Positions 19,141-26,053 are shown, counted from the first letter of the stretch. The stretch: 45,449 nucleotides of DNA from Chloroflexota bacterium (GCA_902810755.1 CADDYT010000041.1:1-45449), one strand, 5' to 3'. The notes: generated by a model from the letters alone, not told the origin. A program made the numbers and translations.

Positions 19141-19932
19141 TCATGCTGTAAAGAGATACACGTCAACTACAACCTGATCCGGTGAGTCAGCGACGCCAAA
19201 TCGAAAGAGAGGATCAAAATACGATGCATCGTGAAATGCAAAGCCTTCATTCCCTAGCTGACGAAGAATGTTATAAATCGCGCTGGCAATATTGACCGCC
19301 TGTGGTATTTCTCCGTCGTTTCTGGCCCCGCCGTAGACTATGGCAAGCCCAACTCTACGATTCTTGAGGATAGGCTGACTCCTTACCTGCTGTTTTATAT
19401 CATTGATCTCTGCCTGTGAACCATTGAGCAAGCCAGGGATATCTTTCACGTTCAGAAAGAAGTGTTTATATGCCCCTTCCAGACGGATCGACGGGAGCGT
19501 GCAATGCATCGGGACGATGAGCGGGCTGATACGTGATGGGCCGGTGAAGATGAACGAGCCATTCTGGCAGGGGAAGGTGGAAATGGTGATGGTGACCAAC
19601 TGGCCAGGCTGGAGCGTGCCGCTGCTCTGGCTGAAGGTGACCGGGTTGCTGGCATCGCCCATGTCACTGCTCGCCGTCCAGGGCAGCGAGGCCTGAGAAT
19701 CGGCGGTCTCGCTGATAACGACGGTGCAGTGCAGAGCCGTTAATGTCGGGCCTGCACACTGGGGGCTGGTCTGCGTTAAACTCGTCGGCGTTACCTGCCA
19801 CCTCAGGATAGGCGGAGGCGGCTCCTGCCTGCCGGGAAGAGAGACAAAAAAGATGATGGCCAGGCCGAGCAAAAGGTCTGCAAAAAGCCAGCCGCTTAGC
19901 AGGACGGTATCGCGCACCTGAAATCTCTGCAT
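19141..19932 (-). CDS. MotB/ZorB-like membrane protein with Ig-like and OmpA-like regions
   Basis: A 263-residue protein. One hydrophobic helix (about 11-33) contains an aspartate: GWLFADLLLGLAIIFF. This pattern, Trp-x-x-x-Asp followed by a hydrophobic run, is typical of MotB, ExbD and ZorB helices, in which the Asp carries protons. Residues 45-145 look like an Ig-like beta domain (SSGTLQPGQLVTITIS). The last 75 residues have the strand-helix-helix-strand pattern of an OmpA-like domain, but I do not see the usual peptidoglycan-binding Asp and Arg. Topology should be N-in with the rest outside. It has its own promoter and an AAAGGAGA site. Grouping it with the downstream system, and pairing it with the coiled-coil protein at 1837-3417, is inference; it could be an unrelated envelope protein. 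Confidence 0.72.
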   Translation of the reverse strand: MQRFQVRDTVLLSGWLFADLLLGLAIIFFVSLPGRQEPPPPILRWQVTPTSLTQTSPQCAGPTLTALHCTVVISETADSQASLPWTASSDMGDASNPVTFSQSSGTLQPGQLVTITISTFPCQNGSFIFTGPSRISPLIVPMHCTLPSIRLEGAYKHFFLNVKDIPGLLNGSQAEINDIKQQVRSQPILKNRRVGLAIVYGGARNDGEIPQAVNIASAIYNILRQLGNEGFAFHDASYFDPLFRFGVADSPDQVVVDVYLFTA

Positions 19933-20008
19933 CCCATTCTCCTTTCCACAGGCTAAGTCAGGAACATTGCCTCGTTTCTACTGTGGAAAATAGGTGTTCT
20001 TCTCTGAA

Positions 20009-20037
20009 AGTTTACACTAAATTCACCACTCAGTCAA
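20009..20037 (-). promoter_or_regulatory. Promoter for the MotB/ZorB-like gene
   Basis: On the minus strand TTGACT and TAAACT are 17 bases apart, with a predicted leader of about 70 bases before 19932. The gap 19933-20323 (391 bases) otherwise contains only the palindromic repeat at 20196-20294. Confidence 0.65.
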
Positions 20038-20195
20038 CCAGTATTTTACGCGGAAAGAAGCCGATATAACTTTTTGTCTCACCATTATCCTTGTGTAATT
20101 GCTCTTTTGAAAAGCAGAGGCGAGTTTCTTCGTTATCGTTCTGGTTGAAACGCTTTGCCAGTTGCTATCGTGAAGACACTGGTGAAAAAGCAGCG

Positions 20196-20294
20196 CCGGC
20201 TATGTCATGCAGAGCGCAGCAAAGCATCCACGCATGCCATAGCGGGGCATTGGTCATCTCGGATGCTTCGCTGCGCTCTGCATGACATAGCCGG
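20196..20294. repeat. Long palindromic repeat (34-base arms)
   Basis: Arms 20196-20229 and 20261-20294 are reverse complements with one mismatch, separated by 31 bases. The arm contains tatgtcatgcagagcgcagc. The same core occurs at 61-90 and in a shorter form at 29855-29896, so it is a dispersed family resembling REP-type or non-autonomous elements. No transposase is nearby. Confidence 0.8.
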
Positions 20295-20323
20295 GGACAT
20301 TTTTAAGGATTTGAGGATACTTC

Positions 20324-20604
20324 ATGATGAGCAAAACAGCGGTTGCGCTGACACAGAACGATGATATCGGGCAGGCCATTACGCAGGCGCTGGGGTATCT
20401 AACGGTGGAACCGCTGATTCGCGGCAAGATTGTCGCGGTCAAGCCGCGATGGTGGGCATCGGCCCCATTGGCGGCTATACTATCGAGACGGGGCTGGTGG
20501 TGGCCAGCACGGATCAACTGGCGGCGGATGTCGTCGCAGCAAAGCTGCTCGGCTTCGCTCTGGACGCGGTGGGCCATCTGAGGCGTATTTCTCTGTGGAA
20601 GTGA
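20324..20604 (+). pseudogene. DUF362-family remnant, deleted and frameshifted
   Basis: The first 41 codons (to about 20446) read like the start of a DUF362-type protein: TAVALTQNDDIGQAITQALG and then IRGKIVAVKP. The frame then shifts, and from 20449 a second frame gives MVGIGPIGGYTIETGLVVAS followed by DQLAADVVAAKLLGFALDAV, which looks like a C-terminal part of the same family, ending at 20604. Family members are several hundred residues long, so a large internal deletion has joined the two ends. It has an AGGA site and an ATG but cannot give a normal product. The palindromic repeat just upstream may have taken part in the deletion. Confidence 0.7.
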
Positions 20605-20704
20605 AAAAGCCTGTTTTTCTTATGCGGGAACGGAATAAAATATACTCCGTTAAAATCCTATCTACGCATTGGTAGCCACTCATATTATACTATAGTAGCG
20701 GTAG

Positions 20705-20899
20705 AGCTTAAACAAGAAAGCTGCTTTATCCAGGGCAGGCTTCTACTCAAGATCAGCAAAGGGAAGTCACACAGTATGGAGACATCCTGCTTTTCCTGCG
20801 CTGCGCGTTTCGCTCTCTGGTAAGGATGGAGAAGACGCGCAAAAATATCAGATTGAGGATGTTCGAGATGCCTTAAGAAAGGTGGAGAAAGAGCTATGA
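20705..20899 (+). pseudogene. hicA: Decayed hicA toxin gene, no usable start
   Basis: In the frame ending at the TGA at 20897-20899 the translation runs AGFYSRSAKGSHTVWRHP and then VSLSGKDGEDAQKYQIEDVR, ending KVEKEL. This is the body of a HicA-family mRNA interferase, including the GSHxxWRHP active-site histidine. The frame has no ATG, GTG or TTG after the stop at 20702-20704. The expected N-terminal residues (VELKQ) are found in another frame immediately before about 20716, pointing to a one-base insertion near 20713-20717 and loss of the start. The stop overlaps the hicB ATG in an ATGA arrangement, as in intact hicAB pairs. A sequencing error at the A-rich run is an alternative for the shift, but not for the missing start. 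Confidence 0.72.
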
Positions 20900-21108
20900 A
20901 CCCCAATCACTATTCCATGGTCATTCAGTGGGACCCGCGAGACGACATCTATGTGGTATCCGTCCCCGAACTGCCAGGCTGCAAAACGCATGGCAAGACC
21001 TATGCGGAAGCGATCAAGAACGCCCAGGAGGTTATTGAACTCTGGATAGAGGATGCGCAAAAAGCAGGCGAGCCTATCCCACCCCCAAGAACGTTAGCTA
21101 TTGCATGA
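20896..21108 (+). CDS. hicB: HicB-family antitoxin
   Basis: A 70-residue HicB-family protein. The partial RNase H-like fold is recognisable: YSMVIQWDPRDDIYVVSVPE, PGCKTHGKTYAEAIKNA and a C-terminal helix ending in a proline-rich tail. HicB binds and neutralises the HicA mRNA interferase and some members repress their own promoter. This one is of the short type without an added DNA-binding domain. Its start overlaps the stop of the broken hicA by four bases, so the pair was once translationally coupled. An orphan antitoxin can persist by chance or counter related toxins elsewhere. Confidence 0.85.
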   Translation: MNPNHYSMVIQWDPRDDIYVVSVPELPGCKTHGKTYAEAIKNAQEVIELWIEDAQKAGEPIPPPRTLAIA

Positions 21109-21163
21109 CATGAAACAGAAGTAGGTCAGGCTGCACCAGGGAGAAATCCGGGTGCAGAGCTAC

Positions 21164-21203
21164 AAAGGGGAAGGCGCAACCTTCAGTTTTTGCCTGCCCC
21201 TTT
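21164..21203. terminator. Possible bidirectional hairpin between hicB and PP2C genes
   Basis: Arms aaaggggaaggc (21164-21175) and gcctgcccctttt-type 21192-21203 pair over 12 bases with one mismatch across a 16-base loop. It lies between two convergent genes. There is no clear T run on either strand, so termination is uncertain. Confidence 0.35.
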
Positions 21204-21272
21204 ACCAGTAACCGTGTATACGTTCCATAGGCGCACAATCAATTGAGCGCCTGCGGAAAAGGGGCTGGTGAG

Positions 21273-22328
21273 TTATGCCAGGGAGACGCGGGCGACGACT
21301 GCCGTGATGTTGTCGGTGCCGCCCTGCCCATTGGCGCGCTCCACCAGCCGTTTGACGCTCTCCTGCGGATTGTACTGTTCCACAATTGCGGCGATCTCCG
21401 CATCGGTCACCAGGCCGGAGAGGCCGTCGGTGCAGAGGACAAGCGCGTCTCCGTCCTGCACTGTCTCCGTGAAGAGGTCTATTTCGACTTCGGGCTTGAT
21501 GCCGAGGCAGCGATAGATCTGGTTGCGTTTCTCATGCGTGCGCGCCTGCTCTTCCGTCAGCGCGCCCAGTCGCACCTGATCGGCCACCCAGGAATGATCG
21601 TGCGTGATCTGCTGAATCTGCCCGGCGCGCACGATATAGGCGCGACTGTCGCCCACGTTGGCAAAGTAGACGGTATCGCCCCGCAACACTGCCGCGACAA
21701 TGGTTGTTCCCGTTGCCTTCTCTTCCGCGTGTTCCTGCTCCGTTGACAGCGCGCAGACAACCATGTTGGCCGCGCGCACCGCCTGCGCCAGCGCGTCGCC
21801 GGTATCTTCAATTGTGCTGTTATAGTAGACTTCGCTGATAGTGTTGACCGCCTGCTGGCTCGCCATTTCTCCACGATCGTGGCCGCCGAGGCCGTCCGCC
21901 ACGACGAAGAGCGCCCCTTTTTGCGCCAGCGCCTGCCGGTCGGTGGGAACAACAGCGGTCATATTATCTTCGTTTCTCGCACGTTTACGCCCGATATCGG
22001 TCAGTTGCGCAACATCGAGATGAAATGGTGCAGGAATCATGTGCAATCCCCTTTCCAGGCCGGAGAGACGCCTGAAGAGCGCAATCCAGGCCCGTATATG
22101 TTCAACAGTAGCACTTGTCACAAGGTCATAACATACGCCGCCCCAGAGCCGCAGCAGGCCCGGCGTTCCACTCTCGCGCACGGCATCACGGCAGCAGGCG
22201 CGAAACGTTTGTGCCATCTCTCCGCCGAATGCGCATCGGAATGCGCGCGGGTAGACGAGCAGCAGTCGGCGATAGAGTCGCTCTGAAAGTTGGAGCCGAC
22301 GATCCCCGGAAGTAGGAGAAGATGACAT
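21273..22328 (-). CDS. PP2C phosphatase fused to a PadR-associated prefix domain
   Basis: A 351-residue frame. Residues 15-85 (RLYRRLLLVYPRAFRCAFGG, then LLRLWGGVCYDLV) match the short prefix domain that often follows padR genes and normally heads permease-like proteins. Residues 105-351 are a complete PP2C phosphatase: RARNEDN, VADGLGGHDRGEMAS, GTT, ANVGDSRAY, CTDGLSG and GGTDNITAVV. An internal ATG at 22040 is preceded by AAAGGGGA and would give a normal 255-residue PP2C. So either this is a true fusion or the phosphatase is also made from the internal start. The padR stop and this start overlap as TAATG, implying coupled translation. A soluble PP2C would oppose the many Ser/Thr kinases of this genome. 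Confidence 0.9.
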   Translation of the reverse strand: MSSSPTSGDRRLQLSERLYRRLLLVYPRAFRCAFGGEMAQTFRACCRDAVRESGTPGLLRLWGGVCYDLVTSATVEHIRAWIALFRRLSGLERGLHMIPAPFHLDVAQLTDIGRKRARNEDNMTAVVPTDRQALAQKGALFVVADGLGGHDRGEMASQQAVNTISEVYYNSTIEDTGDALAQAVRAANMVVCALSTEQEHAEEKATGTTIVAAVLRGDTVYFANVGDSRAYIVRAGQIQQITHDHSWVADQVRLGALTEEQARTHEKRNQIYRCLGIKPEVEIDLFTETVQDGDALVLCTDGLSGLVTDAEIAAIVEQYNPQESVKRLVERANGQGGTDNITAVVARVSLA

Positions 22329-22708
22329 TACATGCCTCCCATCTCTGTGCCGGGCTGCGGCAGCACGTGTTTTGCCCGCGCGATACGCAACAATTGATCC
22401 AGTCGCAGCGCCTCAGCTCCCAGCACGCGCCGCCCCAGTTCGGTCAGGCGGTAATAGCGGCGGCGCTCGTCATCCAGTTCCGGGTCGGGCCGCTGGCCCG
22501 ATTCCTCGATCAGCCCATCGGCCAGCATGCGCTTGATTGAGCCATACAACGTCCCCGGCCCCATGCGCATCGCGCCGCCGGTACGAGCCGCGATATCCTG
22601 CATAATGCCATAGCCATGCCGCTCGCGATCGGCCAGCGCCAGCAGGATATGGAACACCGCCGGTGTCAACGGCAGAAACGCCTCCGGCTCGCGCTCCTTT
22701 CGTGTCAT
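22328..22708 (-). CDS. PadR-family transcriptional regulator
   Basis: A 126-residue PadR-type repressor. Winged-helix region: LTPAVFHILLALADRERHGY, then GIMQDIAARTG and MRMGPGTLYGSIKRMLADG, with a C-terminal helix for dimerisation. The start at 22708 was chosen rather than the frame's earlier codon at 22792: the longer version would run through the -35 box and the operator. GGAGAAAGG lies just upstream of 22708. A palindromic operator at 22733-22766 overlaps its promoter, indicating autorepression, and its stop overlaps the next start (TAATG). It is divergent from the pca operon and could also affect it, although the operator is about 150 bases from pcaC. The ligand is unknown; phenolic acids are typical for some PadR proteins. 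Confidence 0.92.
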   Translation of the reverse strand: MTRKEREPEAFLPLTPAVFHILLALADRERHGYGIMQDIAARTGGAMRMGPGTLYGSIKRMLADGLIEESGQRPDPELDDERRRYYRLTELGRRVLGAEALRLDQLLRIARAKHVLPQPGTEMGGM

Positions 22709-22732
22709 ACGCCTTTCTCCAATTTCTCCATG

Positions 22733-22766
22733 TATATCATAATCGGATATATCCGTTGATGATATA
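22733..22766. promoter_or_regulatory. PadR operator (34-base palindrome)
   Basis: A palindrome with outer arms tatatcat and atgatata and a centre ggatatatcc; only two of 17 base pairs do not match. It covers the end of the -10 box and the predicted start of the padR transcript, as expected of a site for autorepression. Confidence 0.8.
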
Positions 22767-22792
22767 TTACGTAAGAAAACTGGAAATGTCAA
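22764..22792 (-). promoter_or_regulatory. padR promoter
   Basis: Consensus TTGACA, a 17-base spacer and TAATAT on the minus strand. The -10 box overlaps the end of the palindromic operator. Confidence 0.8.
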
Positions 22793-22917
22793 GGGGGGAA
22801 AAGCGAATTCAGAATGGTATGATGGTCTGACTTTCCCTTTTCAACCGTCGGCCAGAGGTGATACTATACTAGAGGCATGTTTTTTCTGGCATGAATCAGG
22901 GAGAGGAACGGTCAATT

Positions 22918-23355
22918 ATGGCGGAATCACGTTTTGAGCGCGGGATGCAGGTGCGCAGGGAGGTACTGGGCAGCGAGCATGTGGAGCGGGCTATGGGGCG
23001 CGCCACCAGCTTCGACGCCGACTTCCAGCATTTTATTACAGAGATGGCCTGGGGGTCGGTCTGGGCGAGGCCGGGGCTGGACAGGCGCACGCGCAGCCTG
23101 ATTACCCTTGCCATTCTGGCGGCGCTGGGGCGCGAGGAACTGGCGCTGCACCTGCGCGCCAGCCAGAATATCGGCGTTGACCCGCAGGAGATCGCGGAAG
23201 CCTTTCTGCACGTGGCCGTGTACGCGGGCGTCCCGGCGGCCAATACGGCTTTTGCGACGGCCAGAAAAGTATTTGAACAGCTTGCACAGGATTCAGAGTC
23301 AAGACCACAGACGGAAGAGGCGAATTCACCTTCGACAACGCAGGAGGAGGCATGA
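22918..23355 (+). CDS. pcaC: 4-carboxymuconolactone decarboxylase
   Basis: A 145-residue protein of the carboxymuconolactone decarboxylase family, which converts 4-carboxymuconolactone to 3-oxoadipate enol-lactone in the protocatechuate branch of the 3-oxoadipate pathway. Diagnostic stretches are RREVLGSEHVERA, FQHFITEMAWGSVWARPGLD, RSLITLAILAALGREEL and FLHVAVYAGVPAANTAF. Length is close to the usual 130-140 for the stand-alone enzyme; the last 20 residues are a loose tail. The ATG at 22918 fits family N-termini (short segment before RFERGMQVR) and has GAGAGG upstream; an in-frame ATG at 22891 is less likely. It opens a four-gene operon, with its stop overlapping the pcaH start in ATGA. Confidence 0.93.
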   Translation: MAESRFERGMQVRREVLGSEHVERAMGRATSFDADFQHFITEMAWGSVWARPGLDRRTRSLITLAILAALGREELALHLRASQNIGVDPQEIAEAFLHVAVYAGVPAANTAFATARKVFEQLAQDSESRPQTEEANSPSTTQEEA

Positions 23356-24071
23356 ACGACATCCATACCACCATTGGCGAGATTATCCGGGGGGACCGGG
23401 AGGTTTTCCCACCTTATCTGTACGAGGCGTATCAATCCACACGACGGCGCGCGCCCTCGCTGCCCCTCATCGATGTGCCGCTGACCATATCGGAGTTGAC
23501 CGGCCCCGGCCCGGCCATCAGCGCCGTTACGCCGGAGGATGCCGACCTGACGCGCAACGCCGGTACGGGGGGCGAGGCCATCGGCCAGCGCATCATCGTC
23601 ACCGGGCGCGTGCTTGACGATCGGGGCAAGCCAGTACCCAATACGCTGCTGGAGATCTGGCAGGCCAACGCGGCGGGGCGTTATCTGCACAAACGCGATC
23701 AATGGCCCGGCCCGCTCGACCCCAACTTCCTCGGCATGGGTCGCTGCCTGACCGACGAGGAAGGCGTCTACCGCTTCCTGACCATTCGCCCCGGCGCCTA
23801 CCCCTGGAAGAATCACCCCAACGCCTGGCGTCCGGCGCACATCCATTTCTCGCTCTTCGGCCCGTCCATGCTCTCGCGCCTGGTCACGCAGATGTACTTT
23901 CCCGACGACCCGCTGCACAATATCGACCCCATCCTGCAATCGGTGCCAACGGCGGAGGCGCGCCAGCGGCTGATCTCCACCTATGACCACAGCGTGACCG
24001 AGCCAGAGTGGGCGCTCGGCTATCGCTGGGATATTGTGCTGCGCGGACCCTACGCCACGCCGTTTGAATAG
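23352..24071 (+). CDS. pcaH: Protocatechuate 3,4-dioxygenase beta subunit
   Basis: A 239-residue beta subunit of the intradiol ring-cleaving enzyme that turns protocatechuate into 3-carboxy-cis,cis-muconate using non-haem Fe(III). Iron ligands can be placed: Tyr in AAGRYLHKRDQW, Tyr in PGAYPWKNHPNAW, and the two histidines of RPAHIHFSLF. The N-terminal arm (PYLYEAYQSTRRRAP) and the VTGRVLDDRGKPVPNTLLEI strand pair are typical. Its start overlaps pcaC by four bases, and pcaG begins 24 bases after its stop. Length and ligands are complete, so it should be active in the usual alpha-beta assembly. Confidence 0.95.
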   Translation: MNDIHTTIGEIIRGDREVFPPYLYEAYQSTRRRAPSLPLIDVPLTISELTGPGPAISAVTPEDADLTRNAGTGGEAIGQRIIVTGRVLDDRGKPVPNTLLEIWQANAAGRYLHKRDQWPGPLDPNFLGMGRCLTDEEGVYRFLTIRPGAYPWKNHPNAWRPAHIHFSLFGPSMLSRLVTQMYFPDDPLHNIDPILQSVPTAEARQRLISTYDHSVTEPEWALGYRWDIVLRGPYATPFE

Positions 24072-24095
24072 TGTCAGAGAAATGGAGACAGGAAG

Positions 24096-24677
24096 ATGAC
24101 GAAATTGCTGCTGACCGCCTCGCAAACCGTCGGCCCGTTCTTTGCCCCGGCGCTCCTGCGTGAGGACGCGCGCCGTCACGTGCTGGCGCAGCCGGAGACC
24201 GTCGGCGAGCGCATCCGTATCGAGGGCCGCGTGCTGGATGGCGACGGGGAGCCGGTACCGGACGCGCTGGTCGAGATCTGGCAGGCTAACGCGCACGGTC
24301 GGTACAACCACCCCGCCGATCAGGGGCCAGCCGCGCTCGACCCGTCCTTTATCGGCTTTGGCCGCTCCGGCACCGACGAGGAGGGCCGCTACTGGTTCGA
24401 GACGGTCAAGCCGGGGCGAGTCGCCTTCGACGAGAAGCAGATGCAGGCTCCGCATATCTGCGTCACCGTCTTTTCGCGCGGCCTGCTCAACCACGCCGTG
24501 ACGCGCCTGTACTTTGAAGACGAGCCGTCCAACGCCGGGGACCCTGTCCTGCGATGCGTTCCCGCCGAACGACGCGCCACTCTGCTGGCTCGCCGTGAGG
24601 CCGATGGCGCAACGGTTGTCTACCGCTTCGACATCGTCCTGCAGGGCGCGAACGAGACCGCGTTCTTCAACGTCTGA
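24096..24677 (+). CDS. pcaG: Protocatechuate 3,4-dioxygenase alpha subunit
   Basis: A 193-residue alpha subunit. It shares the beta-sandwich of the beta subunit (RIEGRVLDGDGEPVPDALVE, then IWQANAHGRYNHPADQ) but replaces the iron ligands: where the beta subunit has RPAHIHF, this has QAPHICVTVF. It forms half of the substrate pocket and the structural partner of PcaH. The start has GGAG eight bases upstream. pcaB begins 13 bases after the stop. Confidence 0.95.
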   Translation: MTKLLLTASQTVGPFFAPALLREDARRHVLAQPETVGERIRIEGRVLDGDGEPVPDALVEIWQANAHGRYNHPADQGPAALDPSFIGFGRSGTDEEGRYWFETVKPGRVAFDEKQMQAPHICVTVFSRGLLNHAVTRLYFEDEPSNAGDPVLRCVPAERRATLLARREADGATVVYRFDIVLQGANETAFFNV

Positions 24678-24690
24678 GGGGGAATCTGCC

Positions 24691-26028
24691 ATGCCGGAGC
24701 CGCTTGAGGCCTTGTTCAGCACTGCGCAGATGTCTGCCGTCTTCTCATCCGGTGCGCATGTGCAGGGGATGCTCACCTTCGAGGCGGCGCTGGCACGGGC
24801 CGAAGCGCGCGCTGGCGTCATCCCGCCAGAGGCGGCGGAGGCCATCGCGGCCTGTTGCAGGGTGGAATTGTTCGATGTCGCGGCCATCTACCGCGAGGCG
24901 GCCTCGGCAGGCACGCCGGCCATTCCCCTGGTGCGCATGCTGACAGCGCGAGTTGACGGTCAGGCGGCCAGGTTCGTTCACCTGGGCGCTACCAGCCAGG
25001 ACGCCATCGATACCGCCCTCATGCTGCAAATGCGAGCCGGACTTGACTTGCTGATGGCCGACTTGCTCGCCCTGTGCGCCGCCTGCGCGGGACTGGCAGA
25101 GCAGCATCGTCACACGCTGATGGCCGGGCGCACGCTGCTGCAACAGGCATTGCCCATCACCTTCGGCCTCAAGGCGGCGCGCTGGCTCGCCCTCGCCCTG
25201 CGCCAGCGAGACGCGCTGCGCGAACGGCGGGAACGCTCGCTGGCTCTGCAACTCGGAGGCGCAGCCGGGACGCTGGCCTCGCTCGGCGACAACGGCCTCA
25301 AGGTAGGAGCATTCGTCGCTGAGGAACTCAATCTGCCCGCTCCCGACCTGCCCTGGCACACTGAACGAGACCGCGTGGCCGAGATTGCCGCCGCGCTCGG
25401 CATCGTGGCCGGAGCGATGGCGAAGATCGCGGGCGACATAGCCCTGCTGGCGCAGACCGAAGTTGGCGAGGTTGCTGAGGGAGCTGCGCCGGGCAAGGGC
25501 GGCTCATCCGCTCTGCCCCAGAAGCGCAACCCGGTCGACGCCACCAGCGCCACCGCCGCCTCGCGCCTCGCCCTCGGCGTGGTACCGACCATCCTCTCCG
25601 CAATGGCCCAGGAACACGAACGCGCCGTCGGCGGCTGGCAGGCGGAATGGGCCGCCATTCCCGACCTCTTCCGCTACACCGCCGCCGCCATCGCTCACAC
25701 CCGTAGCGCCCTCGCCGACCTGCGCATTGACCCCGACCGCATGAACGCGAACCTCAACCTGACCAACGGCCTCATCATGGCCGAATCCCTCTCCATGACC
25801 CTCGCCCCTCACACAGGCAGGCCCGCCGCCCAGCACCTCGTCAAAACCCTCTGCGACCACGCCGTCGCATCCGGCATCACCCTGCGCCAGGCCGCGCTGG
25901 CAAATGAACAGGTGTCGACCATCCTCACCCCTGAAGCCATCGACCATGCACTCGACCCATGCCACTACCTGGGCAGCACGGATAGCTTTATTGACAGGGC
26001 GCTGGCAATGTATCGCAGGGTGTTTTGA
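24691..26028 (+). CDS. pcaB: 3-carboxy-cis,cis-muconate cycloisomerase
   Basis: A 445-residue member of the fumarase/aspartase superfamily that lactonises 3-carboxy-cis,cis-muconate to 4-carboxymuconolactone, the substrate of PcaC. The superfamily signature GSSALPQKRNPVD is intact, and HLGATSQDAIDTALMLQ and the TLLQQALPITFG region match the cycloisomerase branch. The frame is open back to 24514 but the ATG at 24691 follows GAGGGGG and aligns with family N-termini; the earlier part overlaps pcaG. It closes the operon. pcaD and the CoA transferase genes pcaIJ are not in this window. The stop codon overlaps the -35 box of the next gene's promoter. Confidence 0.94.
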   Translation: MPEPLEALFSTAQMSAVFSSGAHVQGMLTFEAALARAEARAGVIPPEAAEAIAACCRVELFDVAAIYREAASAGTPAIPLVRMLTARVDGQAARFVHLGATSQDAIDTALMLQMRAGLDLLMADLLALCAACAGLAEQHRHTLMAGRTLLQQALPITFGLKAARWLALALRQRDALRERRERSLALQLGGAAGTLASLGDNGLKVGAFVAEELNLPAPDLPWHTERDRVAEIAAALGIVAGAMAKIAGDIALLAQTEVGEVAEGAAPGKGGSSALPQKRNPVDATSATAASRLALGVVPTILSAMAQEHERAVGGWQAEWAAIPDLFRYTAAAIAHTRSALADLRIDPDRMNANLNLTNGLIMAESLSMTLAPHTGRPAAQHLVKTLCDHAVASGITLRQAALANEQVSTILTPEAIDHALDPCHYLGSTDSFIDRALAMYRRVF

Positions 26029-26053
26029 CATTTTGTTCTAGCTGCGATATAGT
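26025..26053 (+). promoter_or_regulatory. Strong promoter for the polymerase-like gene
   Basis: TTGACA, exactly 17 bases, then TATAGT, giving a leader of about 100 bases before 26157. The -35 box overlaps the pcaB stop codon. This is among the best promoter matches in the window. Confidence 0.75.

Noticed and set aside
115..19932. MoxR-type AAA ATPase, reverse transcriptase or caspase-like protease as an extra component
   Set aside because: Searched by eye in all proteins of the locus; no Walker A/B AAA, RT YxDD or His-Cys protease pattern was found.
20324..20581. Functional 85-residue protein
   Set aside because: Only the first half resembles DUF362; the Trp/Arg-rich remainder is out of frame, and the true family continuation is in the adjoining frame.
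24514..24690. N-terminal extension of PcaB
   Set aside because: It overlaps pcaG; the ATG at 24691 has a strong ribosome site and fits the family.
22896..24887. 663-codon minus-strand open frame opposite the pca genes
   Set aside because: It is a mirror of the GC-rich third positions of pcaC, pcaH, pcaG and pcaB, which are all clearly recognised.
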